Shown: positions 1-11,731 of the stretch, one piece after another
How the letters are laid out: each line of letters begins with the position of its first letter
How positions within the stretch are numbered: position 1 is the stretch's first letter
Assembly: GCF_003984645.1 (NCBI RefSeq)
Contig: NZ_RWKI01000010.1
Coordinates: 62,001-126,000, forward strand
Reading direction: 5' to 3'
Source of the DNA: Variovorax sp. MHTC-1
GTDB lineage: Bacteria; Pseudomonadota; Gammaproteobacteria; Burkholderiales; Burkholderiaceae_C
Length of the DNA: 64,000 bases
Program-made: the position numbers and the translations under genes
Notes under the pieces: generated by a model
Seen by the model: the letters and a program-made list of their open reading frames with translations, nothing else
Told to the model about the DNA's origin: nothing
Database searches by the model: none

Positions 1-366
1 GCCGCCGGCGCGGTCGAAGGAGAACTTGACCGTCTGCGCATTGAAGGGCTCGCCGTTCTGGAACTTGACGCCCTGGCGCAGCTTGAAGGTGTAGGTGCGC
101 AGGTCCGGCGAAACTTCCCAGCTTTCGGCGAGCAATGGCGTGACGCTGCCGTCGGCATTGATTTTGGTTAGCGTCTCGAGGATGTTGTATTGCACGATCT
201 CGGCGATCGCGGCGGCGGCGCCCGCGGTCGGGTCCAGGCCCGGTGGTTCCAGCGCCATCCCGAGCACGATCGAATCCTTGCGGCCCTGCGCCAGCGCGGC
301 TTGCGGCAGTGCGAGCGGCACGGTGGCCAGTGCGGCGGTGGTCAGAAGGGTGCGGCGTTTCAACAT
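1..366 (-). CDS. Peptide-type ABC transporter substrate-binding protein, N-terminal part
   Basis: Only the first 122 codons are in the window; the gene runs off the left edge. It begins with a signal peptide of about 27 residues that carries a twin-arginine-like start (KRRTLLTT) and ends in LPQAALAQ. It continues into the segment typical of family 5 solute-binding proteins (DppA/OppA): EPPGLDPTAG, ESWEVSPDLRTYTFKLR and GVKFQNGEPF. The product would bind oligopeptides or a related solute in the periplasm. The matching ATPase and permease genes follow its start on the same strand side, so it belongs to that importer. The exact substrate cannot be read from the sequence. Confidence 0.88.
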   Translation of the reverse strand, partial: MLKRRTLLTTAALATVPLALPQAALAQGRKDSIVLGMALEPPGLDPTAGAAAAIAEIVQYNILETLTKINADGSVTPLLAESWEVSPDLRTYTFKLRQGVKFQNGEPFNAQTVKFSFDRAGG

Positions 367-417
367 GGTCAGGGCTCCAGAAAAAGCTGAAAAGAAGAAA
401 ACAATCGTGACATCGGC

Positions 418-1221
418 CTAGGGCATGGCCAGAGGCTCCGCCCTTGGTACCGCAGCGAGCAAGGCTTGGGTATAGGGGTGTTCCGCATGCGCGAACAGTC
501 GCTGCGGCGTGCCGCGCTCGACCACCAATCCGCGGTGCAGCACGCAGACCTCGTCGCACAGGTGGTTGACCACCGCGAGGTCGTGGCTGATCAGCAGGTA
601 GCTGATGCCGAACTGCTGCTGCAGGTCCTGCATGAGGTTCAGCACCTGCGCCTGGACCGAGACGTCGAGCGCGCTCACCGGCTCGTCGGCCACGATCAGC
701 TTGGGCCGCGTGATCAGCGCCCGCGCGATCGCGATGCGCTGGCGCTGGCCGCCGGAGAACTCGTGCGGGTATTTGCCGAGGTCGGTGGAGCGCAGGCCGA
801 CGGCGGCGAGCGATTCGCCGGCGCGCTCGCGCTGCTCCGCGCGGCTGGTCTCGCCCTGCGCCTCGAGCGGCTCGGCGACGATGCGCGCCACGGTCTGGCG
901 CGGGTCAAGCGAACCGTACGGGTCCTGGAACACCATCTGGACGTCGCGCCGCGCGGCGCGCAGTTCGCCCCTGGGCAGCGCGTGGAGATCGCGGCCGAGC
1001 AGCTTCACCGTGCCCGACGTCGGCTTGTCGAGCGCCATCACCAGCCGTGCGATGGTCGATTTTCCCGAGCCCGATTCGCCGACGATGCCCAGGCTCTGCC
1101 CCGCGCGCAGGCTGAAGCTCACGCCGTTGAGCGCCTCGACTGTCGGCGGCGGGCCGAAGAGGCGCTCGCGCGGCAGCGTGTAGTGGCGAACCAGGTCGCT
1201 GACCTCGAGCAGTGCGGTCAC
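418..1221 (-). CDS. Peptide-type ABC transporter ATP-binding protein (DppF/OppF class)
   Basis: Cytoplasmic ATPase that would energise peptide import. With a GTG start at 1221 the protein is 267 residues. It has Walker [10 protein letters not shown] at about residues 48-56, Q-loop [13 protein letters not shown], signature FSGGQRQR and Walker B LIVADEP followed by [10 protein letters not shown], then the H-loop (LISHD). The C-terminus with [13 protein letters not shown] is typical of the DppF/OppF group. The GTG start overlaps the TGA of the upstream ATPase (GTGA), so translation is probably coupled. A longer reading upstream lies inside the other ATPase gene and is not credible. Substrate specificity is unknown. 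Confidence 0.9.
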   Translation of the reverse strand: MTALLEVSDLVRHYTLPRERLFGPPPTVEALNGVSFSLRAGQSLGIVGESGSGKSTIARLVMALDKPTSGTVKLLGRDLHALPRGELRAARRDVQMVFQDPYGSLDPRQTVARIVAEPLEAQGETSRAEQRERAGESLAAVGLRSTDLGKYPHEFSGGQRQRIAIARALITRPKLIVADEPVSALDVSVQAQVLNLMQDLQQQFGISYLLISHDLAVVNHLCDEVCVLHRGLVVERGTPQRLFAHAEHPYTQALLAAVPRAEPLAMP

Positions 1222-2204
1222 GCAGTCGCTCCTTCGGCGATCACGTCGTCGAGCCGGATGCAGCGCACCTGGTGGTTGTGCGGCATCTGCGTGGGCGGCG
1301 GACGCGTCGTATGGCAGTCGTCGATCGTGAAGCGGCAACGGCCCGCGAAGGGGCAGCCCGCCGGCAGGTCGACCAGCTCGGGCACGCTGCCCCTGATGGT
1401 CGCGAGCTTCAGGCCGCGCGGTGCGCCGAGCGCGGGCCGAGCGGCGAACAGGCCCTGCGTGTACGGATGGGCGCGCTCGGCGAACACGGCCGCAGTCGGC
1501 CCGCTCTCGACCACGCTGCCGCCGTACATCACGAGCATCTTCGAGACGCTCTGCGCGATCACGCCCAGGTCGTGCGAGATGAGGATCAGCGCCATGCCGC
1601 GCTCGGCCACCAGGTTATGGATCAGTTCGAGGATCTGCTTCTGGATCGTGACGTCGAGCGCGGTCGTCGGCTCGTCGGCGATCAGCAGATCGGGCCCGCA
1701 GGCCAGCGCCATCGCGATGCCGATGCGCTGGCGCTGTCCGCCCGAGAACTGGTGCGGGTAGGCATCGAGCCGAGCTGCGGCATCGGGGATGCCGACCCGT
1801 TCGAGCAGCGCCAGCGCCTCCTTGCGCGCGTCGGCGTTCGAGAGGCCGCGGTGCAGCCGGAGCGGCTCGCCGACCTGGCGCGCGATGGTGTGGACTGGGT
1901 TCAGCGCCGTCATCGGCTCCTGGAAGATCATCCCGATACGGTTGCCGCGGATTTCGCACATCGCGCGCTCGGGCAGGCCGACGAGTTCGGTGCCGTCGAA
2001 GCGGATGCTGCCCGTCACCTCGGCGCTGGCCGGCAGCAGCCCCATCAGCGACTGCACCGTGATCGACTTGCCGCAGCCCGATTCGCCGACGATGCCCATC
2101 GTCTCGCCGCGCTCGAGCGTGAAGCCGATGCCGCGCACGGCCTCGGCGGGGCCGCGCTGTGTCTGCAGCTGGACGTGAAGGTTGTCGACTTCGAGCAGAG
2201 GCAT
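1218..2204 (-). CDS. Peptide-type ABC transporter ATP-binding protein (DppD/OppD class)
   Basis: Second cytoplasmic ATPase of the importer, 328 residues from the ATG at 2204. Walker A GESGCGKS is at about residues 40-47, followed by [27 protein letters not shown] and [14 protein letters not shown]. The C-terminal oligopeptide-transporter extension is present and Cys-rich ([10 protein letters not shown] then DDC), as in DppD/OppD proteins. It starts 8 bases after the permease stop and ends overlapping the next ATPase. Two non-identical ATPases forming a heterodimer is the usual arrangement for this family. Confidence 0.92.
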   Translation of the reverse strand: MPLLEVDNLHVQLQTQRGPAEAVRGIGFTLERGETMGIVGESGCGKSITVQSLMGLLPASAEVTGSIRFDGTELVGLPERAMCEIRGNRIGMIFQEPMTALNPVHTIARQVGEPLRLHRGLSNADARKEALALLERVGIPDAAARLDAYPHQFSGGQRQRIGIAMALACGPDLLIADEPTTALDVTIQKQILELIHNLVAERGMALILISHDLGVIAQSVSKMLVMYGGSVVESGPTAAVFAERAHPYTQGLFAARPALGAPRGLKLATIRGSVPELVDLPAGCPFAGRCRFTIDDCHTTRPPPTQMPHNHQVRCIRLDDVIAEGATA

Positions 2205-2212
2205 GGTCGAGA

Positions 2213-4898
<2,686 letters not shown>

Positions 4899-4929
4899 TT
4901 TTTCCTTCTCTCCCTTGCTTTGCTTTCCG

Positions 4930-5562
4930 CTAGCCCGCGGCGGGTTCACCCCCGTCGCCCGGCTCGCGCCGCGGTGGTTTGGGGCGCGGCGGCTTGCTCG
5001 TGTGGATGAGCAGGGTCGCCTTGTCCATCTCGCCGGCCACCAGCGCCGGGAAGGCATGCAGCGTGCGGGCGATCGCGTCGTCGATCGCCTCGCGCTGCTC
5101 CTTGAGCGGTTTCTTCAGCACCCAGCCGACCACCTCGGACTTCACGCCCGGATGGCCGATGCCCAGGCGCAGCCGCCAGTAATCGCTGGTGCCGAGCTGC
5201 GCATGGATGTCGCGCAGGCCGTTGTGCCCGGCATGGCTGCCGCCCAGCTTCAGCTTGGCCTGGCCGGGCGCCACGTCGAGCTCGTCGTGCACCACCAGGA
5301 TTTCGCTCGGCTCGATCTTGAAGAAGCGGGCCAATGCGGCGACGGACTTGCCCGAGAGGTTCATGAAGGTCTGCGGCTCGAGCAGCCACACGGGCTGTCC
5401 GCCCACCTGCATGCGCGCGACCAGGCCGTGGTAGGCGCGCTCGGGCGCCAGCGCGAGCTTGCGCTCCCGCGCGAGCGCGTCGATCCACCAGAAGCCCGCG
5501 TTGTGCCGCGTGGCTTCGTACTCCGGGCCGGGGTTGCCCAGGCCGACGAACAACTTGATCAT
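4930..5562 (-). CDS. pth: Peptidyl-tRNA hydrolase
   Basis: Releases peptides from peptidyl-tRNAs that dropped off the ribosome. The 210-residue protein starts [20 protein letters not shown], with the conserved Asn10 and catalytic His20. It also has FMNLSGKSV, the acidic VVHDELDV motif and [10 protein letters not shown]. The length is slightly over the family norm because of a Pro/Arg/Gly-rich C-terminal tail ([11 protein letters not shown]). It follows rplY on the minus strand, the usual order in betaproteobacteria, with a terminator between them. Confidence 0.97.
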   Translation of the reverse strand: MIKLFVGLGNPGPEYEATRHNAGFWWIDALARERKLALAPERAYHGLVARMQVGGQPVWLLEPQTFMNLSGKSVAALARFFKIEPSEILVVHDELDVAPGQAKLKLGGSHAGHNGLRDIHAQLGTSDYWRLRLGIGHPGVKSEVVGWVLKKPLKEQREAIDDAIARTLHAFPALVAGEMDKATLLIHTSKPPRPKPPRREPGDGGEPAAG

Positions 5563-5592
5563 GGAGCCGGATTATCCGTGGCTCGCCCAAAG

Positions 5593-5620
5593 AAAAACGG
5601 CCCGCGCGAAGCGGGCCGTT
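5593..5620 (-). terminator. Rho-independent terminator after rplY
   Basis: On the minus strand a 10-bp perfect stem (AACGGCCCGC with GCGGGCCGTT) closes a 5-base loop and runs into T-rich sequence. It lies 21 bases past the rplY stop and before pth, so pth either depends on read-through or has its own promoter. Confidence 0.8.
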
Positions 5621-5641
5621 GGCTGGAGGGCGCGGGAAGAA

Positions 5642-6301
5642 TTACTTCTTCTTGGCAGGCGCAGCCTTGGCGTCCGTCTTGGCGGCAGCCGGGGCGCCTT
5701 CTGCCGGGGCAGCGCCTTCGGCCGGTGCGACTTCTTCAGCCACCAGCGGCGGCACGGCCGACACCAGCACTGGGTTGACCTTGCCGTGGCTCACGAACTT
5801 CACGCCCTTGGGCAGGGTGATGTCGTTGACGTGGAGCGTGGCGTTCTTCGTCAGGCCGGAGAGGTCGATTTCGATGAACTCGGGCAGGTCGGCCGGCAGG
5901 CAGCTGACTTCGATTTCGGTCATCACGTGGTTCACGAGGTTGTGGTCCAGCTTGACGGCCGTAGACTCTTCCTCGCCCTTGTAGTGCAGGGGCACCTTGA
6001 CGGTCATGCGGGTGCGGGCATCGACGCGCTGGAAGTCGACGTGCTGCACGAGCGGACGGAACGGATGGTATTGCACGTCGCGCAGCAGGACCTTGGTCGT
6101 GGCGCCGGCGAGATCCATCTCGAGGATGGACGAGTGGAAGGCTTCCTTCTTGAGGGCATGCCACAGCGCGTTGTGATCGAGCTCGATCAGCTGCGGCTGG
6201 CCTTCACCACCGTAGACGATACCGGGCGTCTTGCCCGTGATGCGGAGACGGCGGCTCGCACCCGTGCCCTGCTTTGCGCGCTCATAAGCGACGAATTTCA
6301 T
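5642..6301 (-). CDS. rplY: Ribosomal protein bL25 (CTC form)
   Basis: Binds 5S rRNA in the large ribosomal subunit. The protein is 219 residues from the ATG at 6301 ([20 protein letters not shown]), so it is the long two-domain CTC form. It has an N-terminal L25 domain ([29 protein letters not shown]) and a C-terminal beta domain ([17 protein letters not shown]). An Ala/Pro/Glu-rich tail ends in KKK. A longer reading upstream adds residues with no family match. It lies downstream of prs, separated by a likely terminator or processing hairpin. Confidence 0.96.
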   Translation of the reverse strand: MKFVAYERAKQGTGASRRLRITGKTPGIVYGGEGQPQLIELDHNALWHALKKEAFHSSILEMDLAGATTKVLLRDVQYHPFRPLVQHVDFQRVDARTRMTVKVPLHYKGEEESTAVKLDHNLVNHVMTEIEVSCLPADLPEFIEIDLSGLTKNATLHVNDITLPKGVKFVSHGKVNPVLVSAVPPLVAEEVAPAEGAAPAEGAPAAAKTDAKAAPAKKK

Positions 6302-6347
6302 AACTACTCCTGTGGAAGTCGACCGCGACCAGTGCGACTCCGGTTTC

Positions 6348-6372
6348 AAAATGGGCTCCTCGAAGGGAGCCC
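6348..6372 (-). terminator. Weak terminator-like hairpin between prs and rplY
   Basis: On the minus strand a 7-bp stem (GGGCTCC with GGAGCCC) and a short loop precede ATTTTG. The T-run is short, so it may only attenuate transcription from prs into rplY. Confidence 0.5.
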
Positions 6373-6396
6373 GGCTTCTTGCTCAGGCCAGGTGCT

Positions 6397-7371
6397 CTAG
6401 AAGAGATTTTCCTGGTCCGAAAACAAACTCATCACCGACTCGCCCTTGGCAATGCGCTGGATCGTTTCGGCGATCAGCGGCGCCACGGAGAGCTGGCGGA
6501 TCTTGGTGCAGCCCGTCGCGACGCTGGACAGCGGGATCGTGTTGGTCACGACCACTTCGTCCAGCGCGCTGCCCTGGGCGATCCGCTCGATGGCGGGACC
6601 CGAGAAGATCGGGTGCGTGCAATAGGCGTACACCTTCTTGGCGCCGCGTTCCTTCAGGACCTCGGCCGCCTTCACCAGCGTGCCGGCCGTGTCGATCATG
6701 TCGTCCATGATCACGCAGTTGCGGCCGTCGATCTCGCCGATCACGTGCATGACCTCGCTCACATTGGCGCGCGGACGGCGCTTGTCGATGATCGCCAGGT
6801 CGCAATTCAGCTGCTTCGCCAGGGCGCGGGCGCGAACCACGCCGCCGACGTCGGGCGAGACCACGATCAGGTCTTCGTAGTTCTGCTGGCGCAGATCGCC
6901 CAGGAGCACCGGCGACGCATAGATGTTGTCGACCGGGATGTCGAAGAAGCCCTGGATCTGATCGGCGTGCAGGTCCATGGTCAGCACGCGGGCAACGCCC
7001 ACCGTTTCGAGCAGGTTGGCCACCACCTTGGCCGAGATCGGCACCCGGCTCGAGCGCGGGCGACGGTCCTGGCGCGCATAGCCGTAGTAGGGGATCACCG
7101 CACTGATGCGCTCGGCCGAAGCGCGCTTGAGCGCGTCGACCATGATGAGCAGCTCCATCAGGTTCTCGTTGGTCGGCGCGCAGGTCGACTGGACGACGAA
7201 CACGTCGCGCGCCCGCACGTTCTGGTTGATCTCGACGGTGACTTCGCCGTCGGAGAAGCGACCGACGCGGGCCGCGCCCAGCGAGGTGCCCAGATGTTGC
7301 GCGATCTCTGCGGCAAGGCCCGGGTTGGCATTGCCGGTGAAAACCATGAAATCAGGGTGGTGAACCTGCAT
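6397..7371 (-). CDS. prs: Ribose-phosphate pyrophosphokinase (PRPP synthetase)
   Basis: Makes PRPP from ribose-5-phosphate and ATP for purine, pyrimidine, NAD and His/Trp synthesis. The start chosen at 7371 gives 324 residues; starts 21 bases upstream or 24 bases downstream are possible. Family motifs are [10 protein letters not shown], the ATP-binding YYGYARQDR segment, the flexible region [29 protein letters not shown], the catalytic DKRRP region and the PRPP loop [11 protein letters not shown]. The gene sits in the common betaproteobacterial order ispE, tRNA-Gln, prs, rplY, pth. Confidence 0.97.
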   Translation of the reverse strand: MQVHHPDFMVFTGNANPGLAAEIAQHLGTSLGAARVGRFSDGEVTVEINQNVRARDVFVVQSTCAPTNENLMELLIMVDALKRASAERISAVIPYYGYARQDRRPRSSRVPISAKVVANLLETVGVARVLTMDLHADQIQGFFDIPVDNIYASPVLLGDLRQQNYEDLIVVSPDVGGVVRARALAKQLNCDLAIIDKRRPRANVSEVMHVIGEIDGRNCVIMDDMIDTAGTLVKAAEVLKERGAKKVYAYCTHPIFSGPAIERIAQGSALDEVVVTNTIPLSSVATGCTKIRQLSVAPLIAETIQRIAKGESVMSLFSDQENLF

Positions 7372-7450
7372 GAGCGTCCCGGCAAAATGCATCCGGCAAT
7401 GCGAAATGGCCCTTTTGAGGGGGCCGCCAATCTACGTGTCAGTGAAGATT

Positions 7451-7527
7451 TGGCAGGGGAGAAAGGATTCGAACCTTTGCATGCTGGAATCAAAATCCAG
7501 TGCCTTAACCAGCTTGGCGACTCCCCT
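7451..7527 (-). tRNA. tRNA-Gln (anticodon TTG)
   Basis: A 77-base cloverleaf including the encoded CCA. The acceptor stem AGGGGAG/CTCCCCT is a perfect 7 bp, the discriminator is G, the anticodon arm CTGGA-TTTTGAT-TCCAG reads TTG, and the T-arm has GGTTCGAATCC. It lies between ispE and prs and is probably processed from their common transcript. Confidence 0.97.
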
Positions 7528-7595
7528 ACACGGGTCGACGACCGAGGTCGTCAACCGTTATATGTCGCATCAGATCACAAAAGCGCTCTGATCTT

Positions 7596-8456
7596 CTAGC
7601 CTGCCCAACCCATGAGAGGATGAACGGCCAGATTGCTGCACTTGCGAACCTGCCAGCCCGAGGGTGCCGTGGCGAGTTCCGCTTCGTGCGGCATCGCTGC
7701 GAACACCGAGCTCCCCGAACCGGTCATCCGGGCCTGAAGTCCTTGGCGACCGAGCCATTCGATGGCTTCGGTGACCGCGGGACAAAGCCGCTCGGCAACC
7801 GGCTGCAGATCGTTATGACCGAAGTCAAAGCCGAAACTTGTGGCTCCAGCCTCGCTGTGTGCAGCAAAGCCCGAGATTATAGCAGCGGGTGTGGTGCGCT
7901 GAAGATCGGGCGCTGCAAAAATCAGACGGGTGTCGAGCCCCTCGGGCGGCTTGGCGACGGCAAAACACCCCGGCGGCAGCTCGATGGGCGTGATCTCTTC
8001 GCCGATTCCCTCGACCCAGGCGTTTCGTCCGCGCAGGAAGAAGGGCACATCGGCGCCCAGCGCGAGACCGATCTGCTCCAGTTTCGATAGCGGCAAATTC
8101 AGCCTCCACAGCCGATTGAGCGCCAGGAGACAGGTGGCGGCATCCGAGGAGCCCCCGCCCATGCCGGCCTGGGCCGGCACCTGCTTGGCGATTCCGATAT
8201 GGGCGCCTTTCGGCGTTTGGGCAAAAGCCTGGAGCGCTTTCGCGGCGCGCACAACCAGGTCGTCGGGAGGCAGCGCGGTCGTCAGGTCTTCGCGCGTGAT
8301 GACGCCGTCGCTGCGCATTTCGACATGCAGGATGTCGCACCAGTCGATCAGCATGAACACCGACTGCAGCAGGTGGTAGCCGTCCGCACGCCGGCCGGTG
8401 ATGTGCAGAAAGAGGTTGAGCTTGGCCGGCGCCGGAAGGTCGTAGATCGCCTTCAT
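7596..8456 (-). CDS. ispE: 4-diphosphocytidyl-2-C-methyl-D-erythritol kinase
   Basis: GHMP kinase of the MEP isoprenoid pathway; it phosphorylates CDP-methylerythritol. With the start at 8456 the protein is 286 residues: MKAIYDLPAPAKLNLFLHI with the substrate-side Lys, GYHLLQSVFMLIDW, the glycine-rich ATP loop VPAQAGMGGGSSDAA, and the C-terminal GSGSSVFA. The ATG overlaps the lolB stop (ATGA). Longer upstream readings lie inside lolB and are not credible. Confidence 0.96.
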   Translation of the reverse strand: MKAIYDLPAPAKLNLFLHITGRRADGYHLLQSVFMLIDWCDILHVEMRSDGVITREDLTTALPPDDLVVRAAKALQAFAQTPKGAHIGIAKQVPAQAGMGGGSSDAATCLLALNRLWRLNLPLSKLEQIGLALGADVPFFLRGRNAWVEGIGEEITPIELPPGCFAVAKPPEGLDTRLIFAAPDLQRTTPAAIISGFAAHSEAGATSFGFDFGHNDLQPVAERLCPAVTEAIEWLGRQGLQARMTGSGSSVFAAMPHEAELATAPSGWQVRKCSNLAVHPLMGWAG

Positions 8457-8944
8457 GCGCGTTCGAAGACAATGCGCAGATCGGCCCGCGGCTGCGGTGC
8501 GTCGCGGGTGGCCTGCAATCGTCCAGTGCCGATCTGCGACAGGTCTGGCCGCCAACCCGGCACGCGTTCTTCACGACCCGCGAGCCACCCGAACAGCGCA
8601 GCTACCGGAATGGCGGCACCTGTCGCCGCCTCGATGAGCGCGTCGAGCGAGTCGAAACGCCGCGTCTTGCTGCCGTCCTTCAGCAGCGCTTCGCCGGGCG
8701 CCCAGTGAAGTTGGGCCAGGGTGCTGCCGATCGGGCTGGTCAGCGTCAGTTCGCCGGCCCGCGGCGCACCACGCAGCTCGAACAGAGCCGAGAAGGTTTG
8801 CACCGGCTCGCTGTCGATGCGCAGCGACAGCCGGCCGCTCCAGGCTTCGGTGCCGGTTGTGCCGGTCGGGCCGACCCGGCTGGCGCAGCCCGCAAGCAGC
8901 AACACGCCGGCGCCGCCGGCGCTCAATGCCAATCGACGGTTCAA
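8453..8944 (-). CDS. lolB: Outer-membrane lipoprotein insertion protein LolB
   Basis: Receives lipoproteins from LolA and inserts them into the outer membrane. The likely start is TTG at 8944, overlapping the TGA of the upstream TPR gene. It gives a 163-residue lipoprotein with signal [18 protein letters not shown] and lipobox LLAGC. The mature part has the LolB pattern (EAWSGRLSLRID, LFELRGAPRAGELTLTSPIG, PVAALFGWLAGR). It is shorter than E. coli LolB but close to the usual betaproteobacterial size. It forms the typical TPR-lolB-ispE operon. Confidence 0.88.
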   Translation of the reverse strand: MNRRLALSAGGAGVLLLAGCASRVGPTGTTGTEAWSGRLSLRIDSEPVQTFSALFELRGAPRAGELTLTSPIGSTLAQLHWAPGEALLKDGSKTRRFDSLDALIEAATGAAIPVAALFGWLAGREERVPGWRPDLSQIGTGRLQATRDAPQPRADLRIVFERA

Positions 8945-10764
8945 AGTTTCACGCGCAGGCGCTTGAGCGTCTCCTGCAGCGTCTCGTTGTCGGCATCGAC
9001 CAGGTGCGCTTCCTTCCAGATGGAAAGCGCGCGGTCGCGCTGGCCCTTGGCCCAGAGAACTTCGCCGAGGTGCGCGCCGATCTCCGGATCGGGCCGGCGC
9101 TTGTAGGCCGCTTCGAGGATGCGCATGGCTTCGTCGATGTTGCCGAGCCTGAACTCGACCCATCCGAGGCTGTCGGCGATGAACGGATCTTCCGGCGCCA
9201 GCTGCACGGCTTTGAGAATCAGCGTGCGCGCCTCTTCCAGCCGGACCTTGCGATCGGCCAGCGAGTAGCCGAGCGCGTTGTAGGCGTTCTGGTTGTCGGG
9301 CTTGAGCTCGATGAGGCGGCGCAGCAGGCGTTCCATCTCGTCGAGACGGTTCAGCTTCTCGGCCACCATCGCCCGGTCGTAGATCAGGTCGGTGTCCTGG
9401 GGCGCGGCCGCGCTGGCCTGGGTCAGCATGTCGTAGGCGGCCTGGTACTGCTTGGCATCGCGCAGCAGCTGGACCTCGGCCAGCAACTTCTGCTTCTTCT
9501 CGTCCGCGGTGCGTTCGGGCAGGCTGCGGACCAGCTCGCGTGCCTGGGGCAGCTTGCCTTGGCGCGCCAGCAGCGCCGCGCGGCGCGTCTGTGCGCCTAT
9601 CAGATCGTCGGTGCTGTCGATGCGGCCCAGCCAGTGCTCGGCAGCCGTGAAATCTTTGCGGCGCTCCGCCAGTTGCGCCAACAGCAAGAAGGCCTGGGTC
9701 TGGCCGCGGCTGCGTGCTTCGGCATCGCGCTGCGTATCGGCCAGGCCGATGTAGCGTTTGAGCGAGCTTTCGGCCGCAGCATCCTGGCGTGCCTGCGTTT
9801 GCAGGCTGCCGAGCAGCAGCCAGGGTTCGGCCAATTCGGGACGGGCTACGGTGAGCGCGGCGAGTTCTGCGCTGGCATCCTCATAGCGGCGACCTTCCAC
9901 CAGCACCCGCGCGTAGGCGACGCGCAGTTCCGGCAGCGCCTTGGGGCCCGCGAGGTAGCGCTTCACCAGCGGTTCGGCCAGCGGCTGGCCGGGGTCCATC
10001 AGCTCCAGCGCCAGCATGGCCGGGCCATCCGAGGAAGGATCGGCTTCCTGACCTTTTCGCGCGGCCTCGAGCGCACCCGAGGGGTCACCTGCTGCTAGGC
10101 GAAGGCGGCCGACCGTGCTCCAGGCCGCGCCGCCCGTCGCGGGACTCTTGAGTTCGTCGGCCAGCGCCTGTTCGACCACCGAAGCGGCAAGCTTCTTGTC
10201 GGTGGCTCGCGCGTAGTTGCGCGCGATCACGGCCATAAGGAAGGGGCGTTCCACCTGTGGCGTCGCGGCCAGTTCAGCCCGCAGCGGTTCGGCGGTTTCG
10301 CTGATGCGGTTCAGCGCGATGAGGATTTGAAGCTCGAAACGCCGTGCCTCGCGCGATTCGGGCAGCGTTTCTTTCCAGGCGCGGGCGGCGGCCAATGCGG
10401 CATCGCCGGAGCGCGCCTGCAATGCGATCTCCACCGCCCGCTGGAACAGCTTGCCGTCGCGCGACCTGCGCGCGGCATCGAGGACCAGCGCGTAGCCTGA
10501 GCCCGGATCGCCGGTGCGCGCGGTCAGCTCGCCCATCAGAACTTCGTAGAACAGCTCCGCCGTGAGCGCCGAGGCTCGGGCTTGATCCTGGCGCTGGGCT
10601 GCGGCGGCCGCCGTAGTGACGGGAGGCGCCGCCGGTTCGATGATGGGGGCCGGGCTGGTGGGGGCTGCGGGGGCGGGCGCCTGCGGCTGCGCTTGCGCAG
10701 CGAGCACGGCCAGGGTCAAGAACGCGGCCGCCGCAAGGCGGGATCGGCGGAGCGATGGGGTCAT
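8941..10764 (-). CDS. Exported tetratricopeptide-repeat protein
   Basis: A 607-residue protein with a signal peptide ([21 protein letters not shown]), a short Pro/Ala linker and many TPR-like helix pairs through the rest. Clear units include [40 protein letters not shown] and [20 protein letters not shown], the last two near the C-terminus. It is likely a periplasmic or outer-membrane-associated scaffold. Its start is divergent from mutM and it leads the TPR-lolB-ispE operon, hinting at an envelope lipoprotein role, though no specific function can be assigned. Confidence 0.85.
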   Translation of the reverse strand: MTPSLRRSRLAAAAFLTLAVLAAQAQPQAPAPAAPTSPAPIIEPAAPPVTTAAAAAQRQDQARASALTAELFYEVLMGELTARTGDPGSGYALVLDAARRSRDGKLFQRAVEIALQARSGDAALAAARAWKETLPESREARRFELQILIALNRISETAEPLRAELAATPQVERPFLMAVIARNYARATDKKLAASVVEQALADELKSPATGGAAWSTVGRLRLAAGDPSGALEAARKGQEADPSSDGPAMLALELMDPGQPLAEPLVKRYLAGPKALPELRVAYARVLVEGRRYEDASAELAALTVARPELAEPWLLLGSLQTQARQDAAAESSLKRYIGLADTQRDAEARSRGQTQAFLLLAQLAERRKDFTAAEHWLGRIDSTDDLIGAQTRRAALLARQGKLPQARELVRSLPERTADEKKQKLLAEVQLLRDAKQYQAAYDMLTQASAAAPQDTDLIYDRAMVAEKLNRLDEMERLLRRLIELKPDNQNAYNALGYSLADRKVRLEEARTLILKAVQLAPEDPFIADSLGWVEFRLGNIDEAMRILEAAYKRRPDPEIGAHLGEVLWAKGQRDRALSIWKEAHLVDADNETLQETLKRLRVKL

Positions 10765-10845
10765 CGAACCATAATAATCCAGGCTTTTGAACGATGGTCA
10801 TGCGGGGGCTTCGGCCTCGGCTTCTTTTCATGTCAGCCTTCGTCG

Positions 10846-11661
10846 ATGCCAGAACTACCTGAAGTCGAAGTGACGCGGCTCGGCTTCGCCGATCGGATTG
10901 CCGGCGCGCGCATCGATGCGGTGCGCGTGGGCAAGCCGCTGCGCTGGGCACTGGCCGTCGAGCCGGCTGAACTGGTGGGGCGCACCGTGCGTGCGGTGCG
11001 CAGGCGCGGCAAGTACCTGCTGATCGACCTGGATGCCGGACTGCTGCTGATGCACCTGGGCATGTCGGGCAGCCTGCGCTTCGATGCGGCCTTGCCTTCG
11101 CCCGGTACGCACGACCATTTCGACCTGGTGACCAGCCGCGGCACGCTGCGCCTCAACGATCCGAGGCGCTTCGGCGCGGTGGTCTATGCCGAGGACGAGG
11201 CTGCACCGCTGGCCATCAAACTGTTGGGCGGCCTGGGAATGGAACCCCTGGGCGAGACGTTCGACATCGACCGCTTTTACGCAGGGCTGCGACAGCGCCG
11301 GGCGTCGATCAAGCAGGTGCTGCTGGCTGGCGACGTGGTGGTGGGTGTCGGCAACATCTATGCCTCCGAGGCGCTCTTTCTTGCCGGTATCCGTCCGACA
11401 ATGCCTGCCTCGCGCATCAGCCGGCCGCGCGCGGTGCGTTTGCATGCCGCAGTGCGGGAAATCCTTGCGCGAGCCGTGGAACGCGGGGGAAGCACCCTGC
11501 GCGACTTCTCCAATATCGACGGCCAGAGCGGATATTTCCAGCTGGAAGCAACCGTTTACGGACGTGCCGGGGAACCATGCCGTGTGTGCGCGACACTTGT
11601 AAGGCAAATGCGCCAAGGCCAGCGATCTACCTATTTCTGTCCAAAATGCCAAAAGCATTGA
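10846..11661 (+). CDS. mutM: Formamidopyrimidine-DNA glycosylase
   Basis: Removes 8-oxoguanine and formamidopyrimidines from DNA and cuts the abasic site. The protein is 271 residues from the ATG at 10846, giving [10 protein letters not shown] with the catalytic Pro2/Glu3. It has the helix-two-turn-helix region ([18 protein letters not shown]) and a C-terminal zinc finger CRVC...FCPKC that ends the protein. Upstream in-frame sequence lacks the required N-terminal proline. It is divergent from the TPR gene and precedes the dynamin-like gene and mutY, so the oxidised-guanine repair genes cluster. Confidence 0.97.
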   Translation: MPELPEVEVTRLGFADRIAGARIDAVRVGKPLRWALAVEPAELVGRTVRAVRRRGKYLLIDLDAGLLLMHLGMSGSLRFDAALPSPGTHDHFDLVTSRGTLRLNDPRRFGAVVYAEDEAAPLAIKLLGGLGMEPLGETFDIDRFYAGLRQRRASIKQVLLAGDVVVGVGNIYASEALFLAGIRPTMPASRISRPRAVRLHAAVREILARAVERGGSTLRDFSNIDGQSGYFQLEATVYGRAGEPCRVCATLVRQMRQGQRSTYFCPKCQKH

Positions 11662-11731
11662 AAGCTCTGAGACAGATGAGGCGCGAAGCCCAAGTGGGTG
11701 CTATATTTTGTAAGCAACCTTTACATCACCC